Of a stretch of 64,000 bases of DNA, positions 61,392 through 64,000 are shown one piece after another. Within the stretch, counting starts at the first letter, position 1, and each line of letters begins with the position of its first letter. This stretch comes from Sipunculus nudus (taxonomy: Eukaryota > Annelida > Sipuncula > Golfingiida > Sipunculidae). Location of the stretch: assembly GCA_026874595.1 (NCBI GenBank), contig CM049310.1:91147556-91211555 (forward strand), read 5' to 3'. The notes below the pieces were generated by a model. It was not told where the DNA came from and did no database searches. It was given only the letters and a program-made list of their open reading frames with translations. The translations under genes and the position numbers were made by a program.

Positions 61392-63702
61392 GTGAGTCTG
61401 TAATGCCTTTTTTGGTTCTATAGTTTTATTATCACTTATCAATCGCCACTATATATTATTCGTAACTTTTTTAAATGAAGCACGGAATATAGTGAGTTTG
61501 TTTGTGTGTGAAAATGTAGGTGTCGGTGTGTAACGAATATTGAAGAAGAGCGCCGTCCACGATGGTTAAAAAATATCCTGATAGTTTCTTAGTCTCTGGC
61601 AAAAAGGTCATTTAACCGAAATGTTTGCAGCTGAAAGTCTGATCTTGGATAGTTTCATTCTTCTTTGAACTTTTCATGTTGTTTTAAGGCTGACGCTGTG
61701 GTTGTTTTAAACAATTGAGACAGCTTGGTGACCAGTTAGTGTCAAGGCTTTTCGATCAGCGGTGAGCGTGGATCACTGTTAATATGACATACCCTGCTTA
61801 ACGGAGCTATGCCTTTAAAACCATGTCTTTAAAGCTGCATACCTCAGCTGTTCGAAGGCAATACCATTATCTTTTAAGAAATCATCAATCGGATATATAA
61901 AAGACGAAGTGTATGTAGCGGCCGAAAAAACCTATGGACAACTTGTATGTAAATCGATTAACCCCCGTAATGTGGGTTACAGGACTGTGCCTTTGTCCTC
62001 GAATGTTTGTTATTCCACAGTCTTACACAGAATCTCCCGATAGCTATACTCGATTCAGCCAGTTTACTTACCTCACACTAAAATAGCTGACTTCAGTGTG
62101 ACATCTGTCACTTTAACTATCTTCGGAATCATTATATTCCTTTCCCTGTTGCTTGTGCATGCTTGAAAGGGCTTTAATAAATAGAGTTGGTACAAAGCCG
62201 ATAGAGAAGGCTCTGCAAAATTATTTATTAGTCCGACATGGCCTTTCTGTCTATATTTAGTTGTGAACAAATTTTAAAACTTTTCAGGACAGTTATTCCA
62301 TGATTTGCCAGTTTTTACTGCTCATGGTGTCAAAGGATTGACTAAGGTCGCCAAGCGGTATCCACAGTACTCTCTTCTGCTCCTGATATTTCTCTTAGCT
62401 ATCTCGGAAGAGATACACAACTCTCTCCGAGGGAGATTTTCTTCTGCAATAATGGGCAGTCTGGTCAGAGGAATTTTGGAAATAACCTTTGGCTTGTGTA
62501 CAGCAGAGTGGTTGCCGAATGCTTGGAACAGTCGAACATTCCTACTAGCTCTTGTATTGATTGATGATGACTGGTCTGCGGAGGTCCTGAGGTAGAATCA
62601 CTCGATTCCAGAAGATGTATATACTTTGACTGTAGCCAGTCACCATAACTGACAGTTTGGAGTGAACTGTTGTAAACATACTGTGTCTCAGATATTTAAT
62701 TATCAGTTAATATTTAACATTTTTTTGGGTAAGATATACGTACATGAATATGTACACGTACCGTGATGACTATAATGTTTGAATGTATATTTAATCATGA
62801 ATAAAAGCGACAAGACCGCACAGTTTATACAGTGGCAGGGTTATATATACCCAAGGCAAAAAAAAAAGATCTATAACAATAAATATTTGCCAAGTAGCTG
62901 CCAGGTGCTGCGAATCTGTTGAGCGTGGTTAAAACAATTTGCACTGAGTCACCATTGTTACGGAACCTAATATCAACAGATCACGTATGCGTGATGAACA
63001 TATATTTTGTCAAGGGGATAAAAAACCAGATCCTGTAACACTAGGTAAAATGTCTAGGGGAATGAATAAAGAAGTCAGTGGTTTTTTGTTAACAAATAAC
63101 TATAATTTATTCTTAAAACAACCCTAACATTACAATACACTAAATCAATACAATTACACAGTATAACAGCGGTATAACAACAAACAATACAAGCACACAA
63201 TAAAATAAACAAAGTGCACAGTACCTGGATGCCACCACTGTCACAACGATGTCCTTTTAAATGTATATGAACAGTCCACACAAACTCTCCTGGAGAGTCC
63301 AATGTAAAGCTCTTGTAAAAATCCAGAAAGTAAACCTGAGGCAGGCAGCACCAAATTTTATAGAGTTAGTAATAGTAGAATCCCTGAAATTACTCGATAA
63401 CCCGACAGATCACACACGTCTGTGTCCGGTGGAATATTCTCTCCCATCTCTCTCGGCTCTAAAACACATATATGTATATGTTATGGTCGGGTTCTATAGA
63501 TATAAAAGGCATTAACAACGTTCAGTTCTGCTTACTTATAGAGCGGTCTTGTCTTCTTTGAAATGCACCGATTAAGACAAAAAAAAGTTTACATTTGGAT
63601 CCAACTCTAGCTCACAGAATTTTTACTGTGAGCTGTTATGTAACTCTGTCACAATTCAGGTTATAATATTGCAATATATATAAATATATATTTTGTTTCC
63701 AG
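61392..63702 (+). other. Last intron of the MCT-like gene
   Basis: 2.3 kb, mostly AT-rich. It contains one open stretch after an acceptor at 62287 (separate entry). No other feature is seen. Confidence 0.5.
62288..62595 (+). CDS. Possible alternative 3' exon or unrelated open frame
   Basis: After CTTTTCAG, a frame that would be in phase with the preceding MCT-like exon (phase 1) stays open for about 100 codons to TAG at 62593-62595. It has a hydrophobic stretch (YSLLLLIFLLAI) but no MFS text that I recognise. It may be chance, a transposon relic or an alternative terminus. Confidence 0.2.
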
Positions 63703-63830
63703 GCACTATAAAAGAAATGACAGGCGCCTACACAAGTGCGTTCATCACCAGTGGTTGCTGCATGTTTCTAGGAGCGGTGATAACCGTTATCAGCCAAATC
63801 TGTCTGCGGCCAAAACCCAGACATAATTAA
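63703..63830 (+). CDS. MCT-like terminal exon, TM12 and C-terminus
   Basis: The acceptor is TTTCCAG. The exon encodes TIKEMTGAYTSAFITSG (compare the G-x-x-x-D-x-TG-Y-x-x-AF text before TM12 in MCTs), one hydrophobic helix and a short basic tail ending RPKPRHN, then TAA. Confidence 0.75.
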
Positions 63831-64000
63831 AACCAGACGAAATAATAATCAACGTCAAATGGGCAAAAGTTATAAAGATAGTTTTTTTTCAAATTTTATT
63901 GATTTGGTGGCTAATAAAAACTCAAGAACAATATGAACTATGGTAGCTTAATCTGCAACTGCCTTAAATAATATACAATGCTTATTCATGAGTTTTATTA

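Larger units (their letters stand above)
56256..63830 (+). pseudogene. Monocarboxylate-transporter-like (SLC16/MFS) gene, frameshifted
   Basis: Recognised exons: 56256-56399, 60009-60152, 60365-61391 and 63703-63830 (stop TAA 63828-63830), all joined in phase 1 at GT/AG sites. Together they give a major-facilitator protein of the monocarboxylate transporter family, which moves lactate, pyruvate or related solutes across the plasma membrane. Support: GQVLSYGLIYVELLD (TM1), GPVCGYLGNRF after TM2, and the family signature near TM5 (YFQ-NKGLANGIALASGG, compare YFxKRRxLAxGxAxxG). A long polar TM6-TM7 loop and the C-terminal half with six hydrophobic segments follow. The N-terminal exon is missing or unrecognised. 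Exon 60365-61391 changes frame twice (about 60435 and 60690-60765), each consistent with one lost base. Either this is a young pseudogene or the assembly has two errors; intact splice sites and well-kept text favour recent loss or errors. Confidence 0.7.

Overview
This is a eukaryotic, intron-rich, AT-rich window from an invertebrate animal, most likely a mollusc. The evidence is multi-exon genes with GT/AG introns, many low-copy tandem and dispersed repeats (some containing the AGGTCAAGGTCA-type words common in mollusc introns), SINE/LINE/MITE relics and a full-length LTR retrotransposon. The species cannot be named from the sequence. All three host genes read on the + strand.

Layout. 1-9035: non-coding, with tandem duplications and mollusc-type repeats. 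9036-about 31600: an RGS3-like gene with 13 coding exons (526 aa by my splice model), made of a Cys/His-rich N-terminus, a C2 domain and a PDZ domain, then a stop. No RGS catalytic domain is visible downstream. A 57-bp x 7 minisatellite lies in one intron. About 31600-37400: intergenic sequence with tandem repeats, a long CT-TA-GA palindrome and other palindromic sequence, ending in a CpG-rich stretch next to the second gene. 37447-39416: a three-exon gene for a 344-aa protein with four predicted membrane segments and no family I recognise. 39420-43828: intergenic, with a 466-bp TTAA-flanked MITE and a GC-rich island.

43829-51476: a complete Ty3/gypsy-superfamily LTR retrotransposon on the - strand, with two LTRs, a 5-bp CGGGT target duplication, a primer-binding site and a polypurine tract. 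Its pol order is protease-integrase-RT-RNase H. Integrase before RT is the Ty1/copia-like order known from the Gmr1 group, not the usual gypsy order. It is young (LTRs nearly identical apart from a 234-bp indel) but has a frameshift in RNase H. It interrupts the GC-rich island.

51482-56255: the other half of the island, diverged repeats, a possible tRNA-derived SINE and a 24-bp x 12 minisatellite. 56256-63830: exons of a monocarboxylate-transporter-like (SLC16/MFS) gene. Two apparent 1-bp frameshifts in the main exon suggest a pseudogene or assembly errors, and a dead LINE lies in its first visible intron. The host genes look functionally unrelated. The most distinctive items are the Gmr1-type element, the RGS3-like gene without an RGS domain, and the unassigned four-TM protein.
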